The notes under the pieces: model-generated | Database searches by the model: none | What the model was told of the DNA's origin: nothing | Seen by the model: the letters and a program-made list of their open reading frames with translations, nothing else | Program-made: the position numbers and the translations under genes | Assembly (NCBI RefSeq): GCF_900089605.1 | Contig: NZ_LT594324.1 | Span: forward strand, 682,001-746,000 | Reading direction: 5' to 3' | From: Micromonospora narathiwatensis | Lineage (GTDB): Bacteria; Actinomycetota; Actinomycetes; Mycobacteriales; Micromonosporaceae | DNA length: 64,000 bases | Shown here: in pieces, positions 52,601 through 59,912 of the stretch | How the letters are laid out: every line of letters starts with the position of its first letter | How positions within the stretch are numbered: the first letter of the stretch is position 1

Positions 52601-53657
52601 CGGTGGACAGTCGCGCGTACAGCGGGAGGATCTCGGTGCCCAGCAGGGACCGCTTCTTCTGCACCAGCTTGCCGAGCGCCTCCGCGGTGTCCCGGATCTC
52701 CCGCTCGCCGCTGAGGAAGACCAGGATGTCGCCCGGTCCCTCGGCGGCCAACTCCTCGACCGCGTCGCCGATGGCCTGGATCTGGTCGCGGACGTTCTCC
52801 TCGTCGGCCTCGTCCTCCTCCTCGGTCTCGGTGACCTCGACCAGCGGCCGGTACCGCACCTCGACCGGGTACGTCCGGCCGGACACCTCGACGACGGGCG
52901 CGGGGTTGCCCTCGGCGTCGGCGAAGTGCCTGGCGAACCGGTCGGTCTCGATGGTCGCCGAGGTGATGACCACCTTGAGGTCGGGACGCCGGGGGAGGAG
53001 CTGTCTCAGGTAGCCCAGGATGAAGTCGATGTTGAGGCTGCGCTCGTGCGCCTCGTCGATGATCAACGTGTCGTACTGGCGCAGCATCCGGTCGGTCTGC
53101 AACTCGGCCAGCAGGATGCCGTCGGTCATCAGCTTGACCAGGCTGTTCTCGCCGACCTGGTCGGTGAAGCGCACCTTGTAGCCGACCACGTCGCCCAACT
53201 CGGTGCCGAGTTCCTCGGCGATCCGGTCCGCCACCGTACGCGCGGCGAGCCGGCGGGGCTGGGTGTGCCCGATCAGCCCGTTGATCCCGCGGCCCAGCTC
53301 CAGGCAGATCTTGGGCAGCTGGGTGGTCTTGCCGGAGCCGGTCTCGCCGGCCACGATCACCACCTGGTGGTCGCGGATGGCGGCGGCGATGTCGTCCTTG
53401 CGCTCGCTGACCGGCAACTGGGCCGGATACGTGATCGTCGGCACGGCGGCCCGCCGGCTCAGCAGCCGGGACTCGGCCCGGGCCACCTCGGCCGCGATCT
53501 CGGCCAGCGCCGCCTCGCGCCGCTGCGGGTCGCGCAGCTTCCGGACCCCGTCCAGCCGCCGTTGCAGGCGACGCTGGTCGCGGAACATCAGGGGGGAGAG
53601 GCGGCGGTGCAGGTCGCGGGCGGCGTCGGATGCGGCGGGTACGGCTGGATTCTGCAT
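49662..53657 (-). CDS. hrpA: ATP-dependent RNA helicase HrpA
   Basis: 1331 residues, close to E. coli HrpA (1300). DEAH-box helicase acting on RNA in the cytoplasm, linked in E. coli to rescue of stalled ribosomes. Walker A GETGSGKTTQ (~104), motif II DEAHERSLNIDF (~200), SATIETDRFARHF (motif III), a helicase C domain with NVAETSLTVPGIKYVVD and QRKGRCGRTSDGICVRLY, then winged-helix, HA2 and OB-fold regions, and the long HrpA-specific C-terminus. ATG 53657 has only a weak ribosome site. Divergent from the deaminase gene at 53752. The acidic insert EVTETEEEDEADEENV at ~270-285 is unusual but within the usual variable loop. Confidence 0.95.
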   Translation of the reverse strand: MQNPAVPAASDAARDLHRRLSPLMFRDQRRLQRRLDGVRKLRDPQRREAALAEIAAEVARAESRLLSRRAAVPTITYPAQLPVSERKDDIAAAIRDHQVVIVAGETGSGKTTQLPKICLELGRGINGLIGHTQPRRLAARTVADRIAEELGTELGDVVGYKVRFTDQVGENSLVKLMTDGILLAELQTDRMLRQYDTLIIDEAHERSLNIDFILGYLRQLLPRRPDLKVVITSATIETDRFARHFADAEGNPAPVVEVSGRTYPVEVRYRPLVEVTETEEEDEADEENVRDQIQAIGDAVEELAAEGPGDILVFLSGEREIRDTAEALGKLVQKKRSLLGTEILPLYARLSTAEQHRVFAPHAGRRVVLATNVAETSLTVPGIKYVVDPGTARISRYSSRLKVQRLPIEPVSQASANQRKGRCGRTSDGICVRLYDEQDFESRPEFTDPEILRTNLASVILQMTSIGLGDIAAFPFIDPPDRRNITDGVNLLHELGALDPAETDPAKRLTALGRRLAQLPVDPRLARMVLEGERNGCATEVIVIAAALSIQDPRERPAEKQAQADQAHARFADKESDFVAYLNLWRYLREQQRALSSSAFRRMCKAEYLNYLRVREWQDIVSQLRQVLRTGEKGDGRRGAGADLPEEIDTPKVHQSLLPGLLSHIGLKDTQKNEYLGARGAKFAVFPGSALFRKPPRWVMAAELVETSRLWGRVAGRVEPEWVEPLAQHLVKRSYSEPHWEKKQAAVMAYEKVTLYGIPIVSSRKVNFGRIDPALSRELFIRHALVEGDWQTHHHFWRDNQRLLTEVEELENRARRRDILVDDETIFHFYDQRIPADVVSGRHFDAWWKTVRREQPELLAFTRELLVNAGRGGVDEADYPDEWRADGVTLPLTYTFDPGTPTDGVTVDIPLPLLNQVPAESFDWQVPGLREELVIALIRSLPKALRRNFVPVPDYARAALAAITPGEEPLLDALTRQLRRMTGVTVPPQSWDLDKLPPHLRVTFRVLGEDDKPVAEGKDLPALQRQLRQEVRQVVAAAAPDVARTGLTEWTLDTLPRTIEQVRAGYAVTAYPALVDEGATVGVKVFDSPAEQDAAHWAGTRRLLRLTLPSPAKFLQGRLSNEAKLALSRNPHGGVQALIEDATGAAIDRLMADAGGPAWDADRFAALRDKVRADLIDTVVEVMGRVRQVLAAAYAVEQRLGATRNLAVVAALADIRNQLGGLVHKGFITEAGYARLPDLLRYLTAIERRLDRLPGNPQRDKQQQDRIAVVQREYQDMLNALPPARRQAAAVRQIRWMIEELRVNVFAQALGTPYPVSEQRIYRAMDDAEGR

Positions 53658-53751
53658 GTCGTCGCCAAGGATAGGCAGCCGCGCGTCGGAGCGCGCCCGG
53701 GTTACCGCCCCGACTAGAGTGGCCGCCGACCGAGGTCGACGACGGGACGTG

Positions 53752-54225
53752 ATGATCATGCGCGACACCGACCGGGCGCTGGTGCAGGCCGCCACGGCCG
53801 TGGCCAAGCTGCGCTGCCGCAGTGACAACCACAGCGTCGCCGCCGCCGTACGGACCACCGACGGCCGGGTCTTCACCGGCGTGAACGTCTACCACTTCAC
53901 CGGGGGCCCGTGCGCGGAGGTGGTGGCCGTCGGCGCCGCCGCCACCCAGGGCGCCGGCGAACTGGAGACCATCGTCGCGGTGGGCGACCGGGGCCGGGGC
54001 GTCATCCCGCCGTGCGGTCGCTGCCGGCAGGTGCTCTTCGACTACTTCCCGTCGATCAGGGTGATCGTCGGCCCGATGGACGCGCTGCGCGTGGTTCCGG
54101 TGGCCGACCTGCTGCCCGAGACGTACGTCTGGTCGGATCACCAGGTGGAGGTGCCGGCCGTGCCGCGGACCGGGGTGTGGCCGATGCCGGTGGTGCCGGG
54201 CAGCCGTCAGGCCGCGGAGGACTAG
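53752..54225 (+). CDS. Cytidine-deaminase-fold enzyme closely resembling blasticidin-S deaminase
   Basis: 157 residues. Zinc site: C54-A55-E56 in GGPCAEVVAVGAA and C88/C91 in PPCGRCRQVL. FTGVNVYHFTGGPCAE and CGRCRQVL match, from memory, the Aspergillus terreus blasticidin-S deaminase, and the catalytic residues carry the same numbers as in that protein (C54, E56, C88, C91). The late ETYVWSD also resembles its C-terminus, but this protein has about 25 extra residues (VPAVPRTGVWPM...). The family deaminates cytosine nucleosides; BSD acts on the cytosine of blasticidin S. Function here may be resistance or an unknown nucleoside reaction. ATG 53758 or GTG 53749 are alternative starts. Confidence 0.87.
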   Translation: MIMRDTDRALVQAATAVAKLRCRSDNHSVAAAVRTTDGRVFTGVNVYHFTGGPCAEVVAVGAAATQGAGELETIVAVGDRGRGVIPPCGRCRQVLFDYFPSIRVIVGPMDALRVVPVADLLPETYVWSDHQVEVPAVPRTGVWPMPVVPGSRQAAED

Positions 54226-54585
54226 TCAGTCCCCGGACGCCATCTCCAGCATGGACGTGGGCACCGGGACCGACTCGAACCGGAGCACGCCCTCCGGCAC
54301 CATCCAGCTCATCACCCGGGCGACCAGCTGTCCGGAGCGCACGGCGGGGTCGTTGGCGTACAGCTCGCGGGCCATCTGCGGGTCCACCGAGAGTACGACG
54401 AAGCCGCGGATCCGCTCGTCCTCGCCGCCGAGGAACGGGCCGGCGGCGAGGATCGCGCCCTGCTCCACCAGCCCGGCCTGGTGGGCCAGGTGCGCGTCCT
54501 GCAACCGGTCGGCCGCGTCCCGGGGCAGCTCGGGTGGGTCGGCGGGACGGGCCAGGAGGACGACGGTGTGCTGGTCGAATCGCAT
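54226..54585 (-). CDS. YciI-like protein
   Basis: 119 residues, ferredoxin-like alpha/beta barrel of the YciI family. Opening FDQHTVVLLARPADPP, AHLAHQAGLVEQGAILAAGP with the conserved His, and GFVVLSVDPQMARELYANDP. Members are small cytoplasmic proteins proposed to be dehydrochlorinase- or isomerase-like; function is generally unproven. Start ATG 54585. Its stop directly abuts the convergent deaminase stop (54225/54226). It is preceded by 107 bases without any evident gene or structure. Confidence 0.82.
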   Translation of the reverse strand: MRFDQHTVVLLARPADPPELPRDAADRLQDAHLAHQAGLVEQGAILAAGPFLGGEDERIRGFVVLSVDPQMARELYANDPAVRSGQLVARVMSWMVPEGVLRFESVPVPTSMLEMASGD

Positions 54586-54692
54586 GCCCCCAGCGTAGGG
54601 GGCAAATAGGTCGAAAGGGGCCGGCCGAGGCGGCGATCCCCGGAGGCTCTCGCAGGTGCCACTACCTACGTGTCCGGCGGGAAGGTGTCATT

Positions 54693-55661
54693 TCATCGAA
54701 TGTCGTCGTTCAATCCGGGCGTACCCGACGGATCAGGGGTTCGGGCTCGCAGGGCGCGGACCGACCAGTCGAGGACCGGCGCCAGGCTCTCGTCCGTTGA
54801 CCAGCCGTTGATCACCGAGAGCAGGTGCAGGTAGCGCTCGCGTCGGGGGTCGGACGCGGCCTCCAGCCGGTCCAGCATCCGCCGCCGGAGGTCGACGTCG
54901 TCGGGGAGGCCGCAGAGCCGCGCGTACCGGACCATGACCGCGGCGACCACATCGTCGGCGCCGTGCGAGACCGGATCGACGCCGGCGGCCACCGCCGGCC
55001 CGACCTGCTCCCGGACCACCGCGACCGCGTCCCGGCGTACGACCGGCGCGTCGGCGTGGTCCGCCGCGTGCTGCTCCGCCAGCCGCCGCAGGCTGGCCCG
55101 GAAGTCCGGGTCCTGGGCGAGTTCGGCCAACTCCACCCACGCCTCGACCTGTTCGGTGCTGGGATTGTCGGGGAGTTCGGGGGTCAGGGACCGCCGGATC
55201 CCCGCGAACGCGGGATCGCCGGCCAGGCCGGTGAGGGCGGCGTCCAGAAACTTGTCGATCAGTCGCCGACGTTCGGCGTCGGAGAGCTTCGCCAGCCTGT
55301 GCATGAGTCTCATCTCCTCGGGTGTGGACCCGCGCCGGGCCACCGCCGTCAGCACCGCGCGCCGCAGGCGCAGCACACGGATCTGGGCCGCCAGTGCCTC
55401 GGCGTGTGCCGCGGCGACGTCGGGCAGCGAGACCTCCCGGTCCACGATGGCGCGGATAGTGGCCAGGTCCAGTCCGAGGTCGCGCAGCGTCCGTACGAGG
55501 TCCAGGCGGGCGACGGCGTCCAGGCCGTAGCGGCGGTGGCCGGTCGGGCCGCGGTCGGCCGGCGGCACGATCCCGCGGTCGGAGTAGAACCGGATGGTCT
55601 TGACCGTCATCCCGGTACGCCGGGCCAGGTCGCCGATCGAGTAGAGCCGCTCGCCGTTCAT
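54693..55661 (-). CDS. MerR-family transcriptional regulator
   Basis: 322 residues. N-terminal MerR winged helix (~5-75: YSIGDLARRTGMTVKTIRFY, DRGPTGHRRYG) and a coiled-coil dimerisation helix at ~80-125; the remaining ~190 residues are helical and lack the cysteines of metal-sensing MerR proteins, so a small molecule or protein signal is more likely. ATG 55661 follows GAGGG. It is divergent from the iron transporter with a 122-base gap containing iron boxes on the transporter side. It may respond to something other than iron; control of the transporter is possible but unproven. Confidence 0.88.
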   Translation of the reverse strand: MNGERLYSIGDLARRTGMTVKTIRFYSDRGIVPPADRGPTGHRRYGLDAVARLDLVRTLRDLGLDLATIRAIVDREVSLPDVAAAHAEALAAQIRVLRLRRAVLTAVARRGSTPEEMRLMHRLAKLSDAERRRLIDKFLDAALTGLAGDPAFAGIRRSLTPELPDNPSTEQVEAWVELAELAQDPDFRASLRRLAEQHAADHADAPVVRRDAVAVVREQVGPAVAAGVDPVSHGADDVVAAVMVRYARLCGLPDDVDLRRRMLDRLEAASDPRRERYLHLLSVINGWSTDESLAPVLDWSVRALRARTPDPSGTPGLNDDIR

Positions 55662-55725
55662 GTCCCTCAGCCTTGCGCCTCCCGTTGCTGGAGCCGCAAC
55701 CCGGCCGGAGGATCGACGATCCCGA

Positions 55726-55741
55726 GTTAGGTTCACCTAAC
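55726..55741. promoter_or_regulatory. Iron box 1 (palindrome TTAGGT-N2-ACCTAA)
   Basis: Perfect 7-bp inverted arms (55726-55732 with 55735-55741) built from the IdeR/DtxR half site TTAGGT, but with shorter spacing than the 19-base consensus. It lies 42 bases before the permease start and likely forms part of an iron-repressor operator. Confidence 0.65.
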
Positions 55742-55750
55742 CCTCTCGGC

Positions 55751-55769
55751 TAAGGTAAGGCGAACCTAA
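55751..55769. promoter_or_regulatory. Iron box 2 (IdeR/DtxR-type, 16 of 19 consensus bases)
   Basis: TAAGGTAAGGCGAACCTAA compares with the 19-base IdeR consensus TTAGGTTAGGCTAACCTAA, differing at three positions. It ends 14 bases before the ATG at 55784, so a bound repressor would block the transporter operon when iron is plentiful. Confidence 0.8.
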
Positions 55770-55783
55770 GCCAACAGGACGGA

Positions 55784-56836
55784 ATGCCCGTGACCAGCGT
55801 CGCCGCCCGGCCCGCCCGGGCCGACACCCCCGTCCGCCGAGGCGTCGGCCGCCGCCTCGCGGTCACCCTGGCGGCGGCGCTCCTGCTCACCGTCGCACTG
55901 GTCGCCAGCCTGGCGCTCGGCAGCCGGCCGCTGCCCGCCGAGGCGGTGTGGAATGCGCTCACCGCCCCGGACGGCGGGGACGCCAGCACGATCGTCCGGG
56001 AACTGCGGCTGCCGCGTACCGCCCTGGGGGTGGTCGTCGGGCTCGCCCTGGCCCTCGCCGGGGTGCTCTTCCAGGCCGTCACCCGCAACCCCCTCGCCGA
56101 GCCGCGCATCCTCGGCGTCAGCGCCGGCGCGTCCGTCGGCGTGGTGCTGGCCATCGCCGTCTTCGGCGTCGGCACCCTCACCGGGTACGTCTGGTTCGGC
56201 GTCGGCGGCGCGCTCCTCGCCGGCCTGCTGGTCTTCGCCGTCGCCAACCGCACCCGCGAGGGCGCCAGCCCGGTCACCCTCGCGCTGGTCGGCGCGGCCC
56301 TCGACGCCAGTCTCGGCGCCATCGTGTACGCGCTGCTCAGCATCGACGCCCGCACCTTCGAGGAGTACCGGTTCTGGGTGGTCGGCGGCCTGACCGGCCG
56401 GGACGTCGGCGTCGCCGGGCAGGTGCTCCCGTTCGTCCTCGCCGGCACCGTACTGGCCGCCCTGGTCGCCCGGGGCCTCGACGCGCTCGCCCTCGGCGAC
56501 GACGTCGCCCGTGGCCTGGGCCACCGGATCGCCCTGGTCCGCCTCGGCGCCGGGGCCGCCGGCGTGCTGCTCACCGGTGCCGCGGTCGCCGCCGCCGGGC
56601 CGATCGCCTTCGTCGGGCTGGCGGTGCCGCACCTGGCCCGGTCCCTGGTCGGCGCCGACCACCGGTGGACCCTGCTGGTCGCCGGACTGCTCGGCCCCGC
56701 CCTGCTGCTGACCGCCGACATCGTCGGCCGGCTCGTCGCGCCGCCCGGCGAGGTCCCGGCCGGCATCATCACCGCCCTGCTCGGCGCCCCCCTGCTCGCC
56801 TTCCTGGTCCGCCGCGCCCGGGTGGTGACCGCATGA
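55784..56836 (+). CDS. Iron-siderophore ABC transporter permease (FecCD family), first subunit
   Basis: 350 residues. FecCD family: about nine or ten membrane helices, VRELRLPRTALGVVVGLALA, LFQAVTRNPLAEPRILGVSAGAS and GPIAFVGLAVPHLAR, the last facing the ATPase coupling helix. It forms half of the channel importing ferric siderophores. ATG 55784 sits just behind two iron boxes and AGGACGG. Stop overlaps the ATG of the second permease (ATGA 56833). First gene of permease-permease-ATPase-lipoprotein; no siderophore biosynthesis genes are nearby, so it may take up a siderophore made elsewhere or by others. Confidence 0.93.
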   Translation: MPVTSVAARPARADTPVRRGVGRRLAVTLAAALLLTVALVASLALGSRPLPAEAVWNALTAPDGGDASTIVRELRLPRTALGVVVGLALALAGVLFQAVTRNPLAEPRILGVSAGASVGVVLAIAVFGVGTLTGYVWFGVGGALLAGLLVFAVANRTREGASPVTLALVGAALDASLGAIVYALLSIDARTFEEYRFWVVGGLTGRDVGVAGQVLPFVLAGTVLAALVARGLDALALGDDVARGLGHRIALVRLGAGAAGVLLTGAAVAAAGPIAFVGLAVPHLARSLVGADHRWTLLVAGLLGPALLLTADIVGRLVAPPGEVPAGIITALLGAPLLAFLVRRARVVTA

Positions 56837-57942
56837 CCCGCCCCCGCCGCTCCGGCGATCTTGCAGTTGCGGCCCCGGCAAAGCGTGCAGATAACCCAAA
56901 TCACCGTTCCGAAGTGCAAGATCGCCGGTTGGTGGTGCGGGTGGGGGCGGTGAGTGTTGTGGTGCGGGGGCGGGGGGTGGTTGTCGCGGGTGTGCTGTTG
57001 CTGCTGCTGGTTGGGGCCGGGGTGCTCAGCCTGTCGCTGGGTACCCCGTACGTCGCGCCCGTCGACGTGCTGCGCGCGGTCTCCGGTGCCGGCACCCCGT
57101 ACGACCTGGTGGTGCTGCACCTGCGCCTGCCTCGCGCGGTGCTCGCGGCGCTGGCCGGGGCCGCGTTCGGCGTGGCCGGCACCCTGATCCAGAGCGTCGC
57201 CCGCAACCCGCTGGCCAGCCCCGACGTCATCGGCATCACCCAGGGCGCCGGGCTGGCCGCGACGGTGGCCCTCACCGGCGGCGCCGCCGCGATCCTGGTC
57301 GCGCCGGCCGCGCTGCTCGGCGGCCTGGTCGCGGCGGTCGCGGTGTTCGCCCTCGGCGCCCGGCACGGGCTGGCCGCGCAACGGTTCGTCCTCGCCGGGG
57401 TGGCGGTGGCGTTCGCGTTCCGCGCGCTCATCGAGGTGGTCATGCTCACCGCCGACCCGATCGACGGGCTGCGCGCCCAGCTCTGGCTGATCGGCACCCT
57501 GGCCGGCAAGGGCTGGACCGAGGCCGCCTGGATCGGGGCCACCCTCGCCGTGCTGCTGCCGGTGCTCGCCTGGGCCGGTTGGGCGCTGCACACCGCCGCG
57601 CTGGACGACGACACCGCCCGCGGCGTCGGGCTGCGCCCGGTGGCCCGGCGGATCGGGCTGGCCGCCACCGGTGTGCTGGTCGCCGCCACCGTCACCGCCC
57701 AGATCGGCGCGGTGGACTTCGTCGCCCTGGTCGCCCCGCAGGTGGCCCGCCGGCTGGTCCGGGCGGAACGGCCACCGCTGCTCTGCGCCGCGCTGCTCGG
57801 GGCGCTGCTGCTGGTGCTGGCCGACCTCGCCGGCCGCCGCCTGTTCGCCCCCACCCAGCTCCCGGCCGGGGTGCTCACCGCCGCGATCGGCGGGCCGTAC
57901 CTGATGTTCCTGTTGCTGCGTACCCGGGGGAGGCGGTCGTGA
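56833..57942 (+). CDS. Iron-siderophore ABC transporter permease (FecCD family), second subunit
   Basis: 369 residues from ATG 56833. Membrane core from ~45 on: LVVLHLRLPRAVLAALAGAA, IQSVARNPLASPDVIGITQGAGL and a C-terminal VDFVALVAPQVARRLV. It pairs with the first permease. The first ~35 residues are coded by palindromic repeat B (56852-56928), which is unlike permease sequence, with lower GC inside. Two readings: the repeat was inserted in frame, or it is intergenic and translation starts at a later GTG (from 56935 on). The ATGA overlap with the previous gene favours the first. Stop overlaps the ATPase start (GTGA 57939). Confidence 0.88.
   Translation: MTRPRRSGDLAVAAPAKRADNPNHRSEVQDRRLVVRVGAVSVVVRGRGVVVAGVLLLLLVGAGVLSLSLGTPYVAPVDVLRAVSGAGTPYDLVVLHLRLPRAVLAALAGAAFGVAGTLIQSVARNPLASPDVIGITQGAGLAATVALTGGAAAILVAPAALLGGLVAAVAVFALGARHGLAAQRFVLAGVAVAFAFRALIEVVMLTADPIDGLRAQLWLIGTLAGKGWTEAAWIGATLAVLLPVLAWAGWALHTAALDDDTARGVGLRPVARRIGLAATGVLVAATVTAQIGAVDFVALVAPQVARRLVRAERPPLLCAALLGALLLVLADLAGRRLFAPTQLPAGVLTAAIGGPYLMFLLLRTRGRRS
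56852..56928. repeat. Palindromic element B (GATCTTGC arms) at the start of a permease gene
   Basis: Perfect 14-base inverted arms (56852-56865 and 56915-56928), each containing GATCTTGCA or its complement, bound a 49-base centre that is AT-richer than the flanks. The whole 77-base unit lies inside the annotated 5' end of the second permease. It has the outline of a small mobile or REP-like element. Confidence 0.75.
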
Positions 57943-58868
57943 CCGCGATGCTGTCCACCCGTGACCTGGTCGTCGGCTACGACGGCCGGACCGTGCTGGA
58001 CGGGCTGGACCTCGACCTGCCCGCCGACGCGTTCACCGTCATCGTCGGGCCGAACGCGTGCGGCAAGTCCACCCTGCTGCGCACCATGGCCCGGCTGCTC
58101 ACCCCGCGCCGCGGCGCCGTGCTGCTCGACGGTACGGCGATCCGCGACCTGCCCACCCGCGAGGTGGCCCGACGCCTCGGCGTGCTGCCGCAGAGTCCGC
58201 TGGTGCCCGAGGGGATCACCGTGGCGGACCTGGTCGGCCGGGGCCGGCAGCCGTACCAGCGCTGGTGGGCACAGTGGTCGACGGAGGACGGCCGGGCCGT
58301 CGAGCGGGCCATGGCCCTCGCCGACGTCGCCGGGCTCGCCGATCGGGCGGTGGACACCCTCTCCGGCGGGCAGCGGCAGCGGGTGTGGATCGCCATGACC
58401 CTGGCCCAGGACACCGAGGCGCTGCTGCTGGACGAGCCGACCACCTTCCTCGACCTCGCCCACCAGGTCGAGGTGCTGGACCTGCTGCACCGGCTGCGGG
58501 CCGAACGCGGCCGGACCGTGGTCGCCGTGCTGCACGACCTCAACCAGGCCGCCCGGTACGCCGACCACCTGGTCGCCATGCGGGCCGGCGCGGTGGTGGC
58601 GGCCGGACCGCCACGCGAGATCCTCACCGCCGACCTGGTCCGGGCGGTCTTCGGGCTCGGCTGCGTGGTCGTGCCCTGCCCGGTCACCGGCGCCCCCCTG
58701 GTCGTGCCCGCCCTCACCCAAGCCTCGGCCGCCCCGGCCCCTTCCCGCACCCACGCCTCGGCCGCCCTGGCCCCTTCTCCCGGCCCGGCCGACCCCTCGG
58801 CCCCGGCTGTTACCCCAGCTTCGGCTGCAACGCCGGCTCCGGCCGGCTCCTCCGTCGGCGACGCCTGA
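57939..58868 (+). CDS. Iron-siderophore ABC transporter ATPase (FecE-like) with low-complexity tail
   Basis: 309 residues. Walker A VGPNACGKST (37-45), Q-loop region GVLPQSPLVPEGITV, signature LSGGQRQRVWIAM, Walker B EALLLDEPTTFLDL, and H-loop VVAVLHDLNQAARY. It drives ferric-siderophore import. GTG 57939 follows GGGGGAGG and overlaps the permease stop. The core ends near residue 260; the last ~50 residues are Ala/Pro/Ser repeats, partly from a 23-base unit present twice (58722-58744 and 58755-58777, 22 of 23 identical, 33 bases apart so frame is kept). FecE homologues normally stop before this tail. Confidence 0.93.
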   Translation: MTAMLSTRDLVVGYDGRTVLDGLDLDLPADAFTVIVGPNACGKSTLLRTMARLLTPRRGAVLLDGTAIRDLPTREVARRLGVLPQSPLVPEGITVADLVGRGRQPYQRWWAQWSTEDGRAVERAMALADVAGLADRAVDTLSGGQRQRVWIAMTLAQDTEALLLDEPTTFLDLAHQVEVLDLLHRLRAERGRTVVAVLHDLNQAARYADHLVAMRAGAVVAAGPPREILTADLVRAVFGLGCVVVPCPVTGAPLVVPALTQASAAPAPSRTHASAALAPSPGPADPSAPAVTPASAATPAPAGSSVGDA

Positions 58869-58903
58869 GCGCCCGCCGACCCGTACCACACGAAAGGACC
58901 CTG

Positions 58904-59848
58904 ATGCGTCGTCTCGCCGCCGCCCTCACCGCGGCCCTCGCCCTCGGTGCCGGTCTCACCGCCTGTGGAGAGAGCGACCCCGCCCCCGGTACGGCCACCG
59001 GGGAGACCCGGGAGATCACCCACGCGATGGGCGCCACCAAGGTGCCCGCCGATCCGAAGCGGGTGGTGGTGCTCGACACCGACAAGATCGACACCGCCCT
59101 CTCGCTCGGCGTCACGCCGGTCGGCGCGGCGACCGCCGGTGAGGCGAAGAGCTGGCCCACCTACTTCGGCGCGGAGAAGCTCGCCGGGATCAAGGAGGTC
59201 GGGGTGCTCACCGAGCCCGACCTGGAGGCGATCAACGCGCTCAAGCCCGACCTGATCCTCGGCAGCAAGTTCCGCCAGGAGAAGTTCTACGACGAGCTGT
59301 CCGCCATCGCGCCGACCGTCTTCACCGAGAAGGTGGGCATCACCTGGAAGGAGAACTTCCTCCTCGACGGCCAGGCGCTGGGCAGGGAACAGCAGGCGCG
59401 CGATCTGCTCGCCTCGTACGAGAAGCGGGCGAAGGAGTTCGGCGTCTCGCTCGGCGACCCGGCCAGCCGGGAGATCTCCATCGTGCGCTTCATCCCCGGC
59501 AACATCCGGGTGTACGGCCCGGAGTCGTTCTCCGGCATCGTCGTCGGCGACACCGGGCTGGGCCGCCCGGTGCGCCAGCGCCTCGACGGCAAGCAGGACA
59601 AGCGCTTCGACCTGGTCAGCCCGGAGCGGGTCAACGAGGTGGACGGTGACGTCATCTTCGTCACCGCGTACGGCGAGAAGGCCGCCGCCGAGCAGACCAA
59701 GGTCACGGCCGGCAGCCTCTGGCAGGGGCTGTCCGCGGTCAAGGCGGGCAAGGCCCACGTCGTCTCCGACGAGACGTGGATGACCGGCATCGGCGTCACC
59801 GCCGCCAACAAGATCCTCGACGACCTGGAGCAGCACCTCTCCGCATGA
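58904..59848 (+). CDS. Iron-siderophore-binding lipoprotein (FecB/FhuD-like)
   Basis: 314 residues. Lipoprotein signal with LTAC lipobox (C21). Mature part is a class III binding protein of the PeripBP family: ADPKRVVVLDTDKIDTALSL near the start, EPDLEAINALKPDLILGS, a backbone helix, and GKAHVVSDETW near the end. It captures the ferric siderophore outside the membrane and delivers it to the two permeases. ATG 58904 follows GAAAGGACC, 35 bases after the ATPase gene. Last gene of the operon; palindromic element C follows its stop by 7 bases. Confidence 0.93.
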   Translation: MRRLAAALTAALALGAGLTACGESDPAPGTATGETREITHAMGATKVPADPKRVVVLDTDKIDTALSLGVTPVGAATAGEAKSWPTYFGAEKLAGIKEVGVLTEPDLEAINALKPDLILGSKFRQEKFYDELSAIAPTVFTEKVGITWKENFLLDGQALGREQQARDLLASYEKRAKEFGVSLGDPASREISIVRFIPGNIRVYGPESFSGIVVGDTGLGRPVRQRLDGKQDKRFDLVSPERVNEVDGDVIFVTAYGEKAAAEQTKVTAGSLWQGLSAVKAGKAHVVSDETWMTGIGVTAANKILDDLEQHLSA

Positions 59849-59855
59849 GGGGCGT

Positions 59856-59896
59856 CGCAAGATCGCGCTCGATCCACGTTCGAGCACGATCTTGCG
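59856..59896. repeat. Palindromic element C (GCAAGATC arms) between convergent genes
   Basis: Inverted arms of 17 bases with one mismatch (59856-59872 and 59880-59896) and a 7-base loop. The outer 10 bases (CGCAAGATCG) are perfectly complementary. It lies between the stops of the binding lipoprotein and the convergent 59913 gene, and probably also acts as a terminator for both. Confidence 0.75.
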
Positions 59897-59912
59897 GGGC
59901 GGGCTGACAGGG

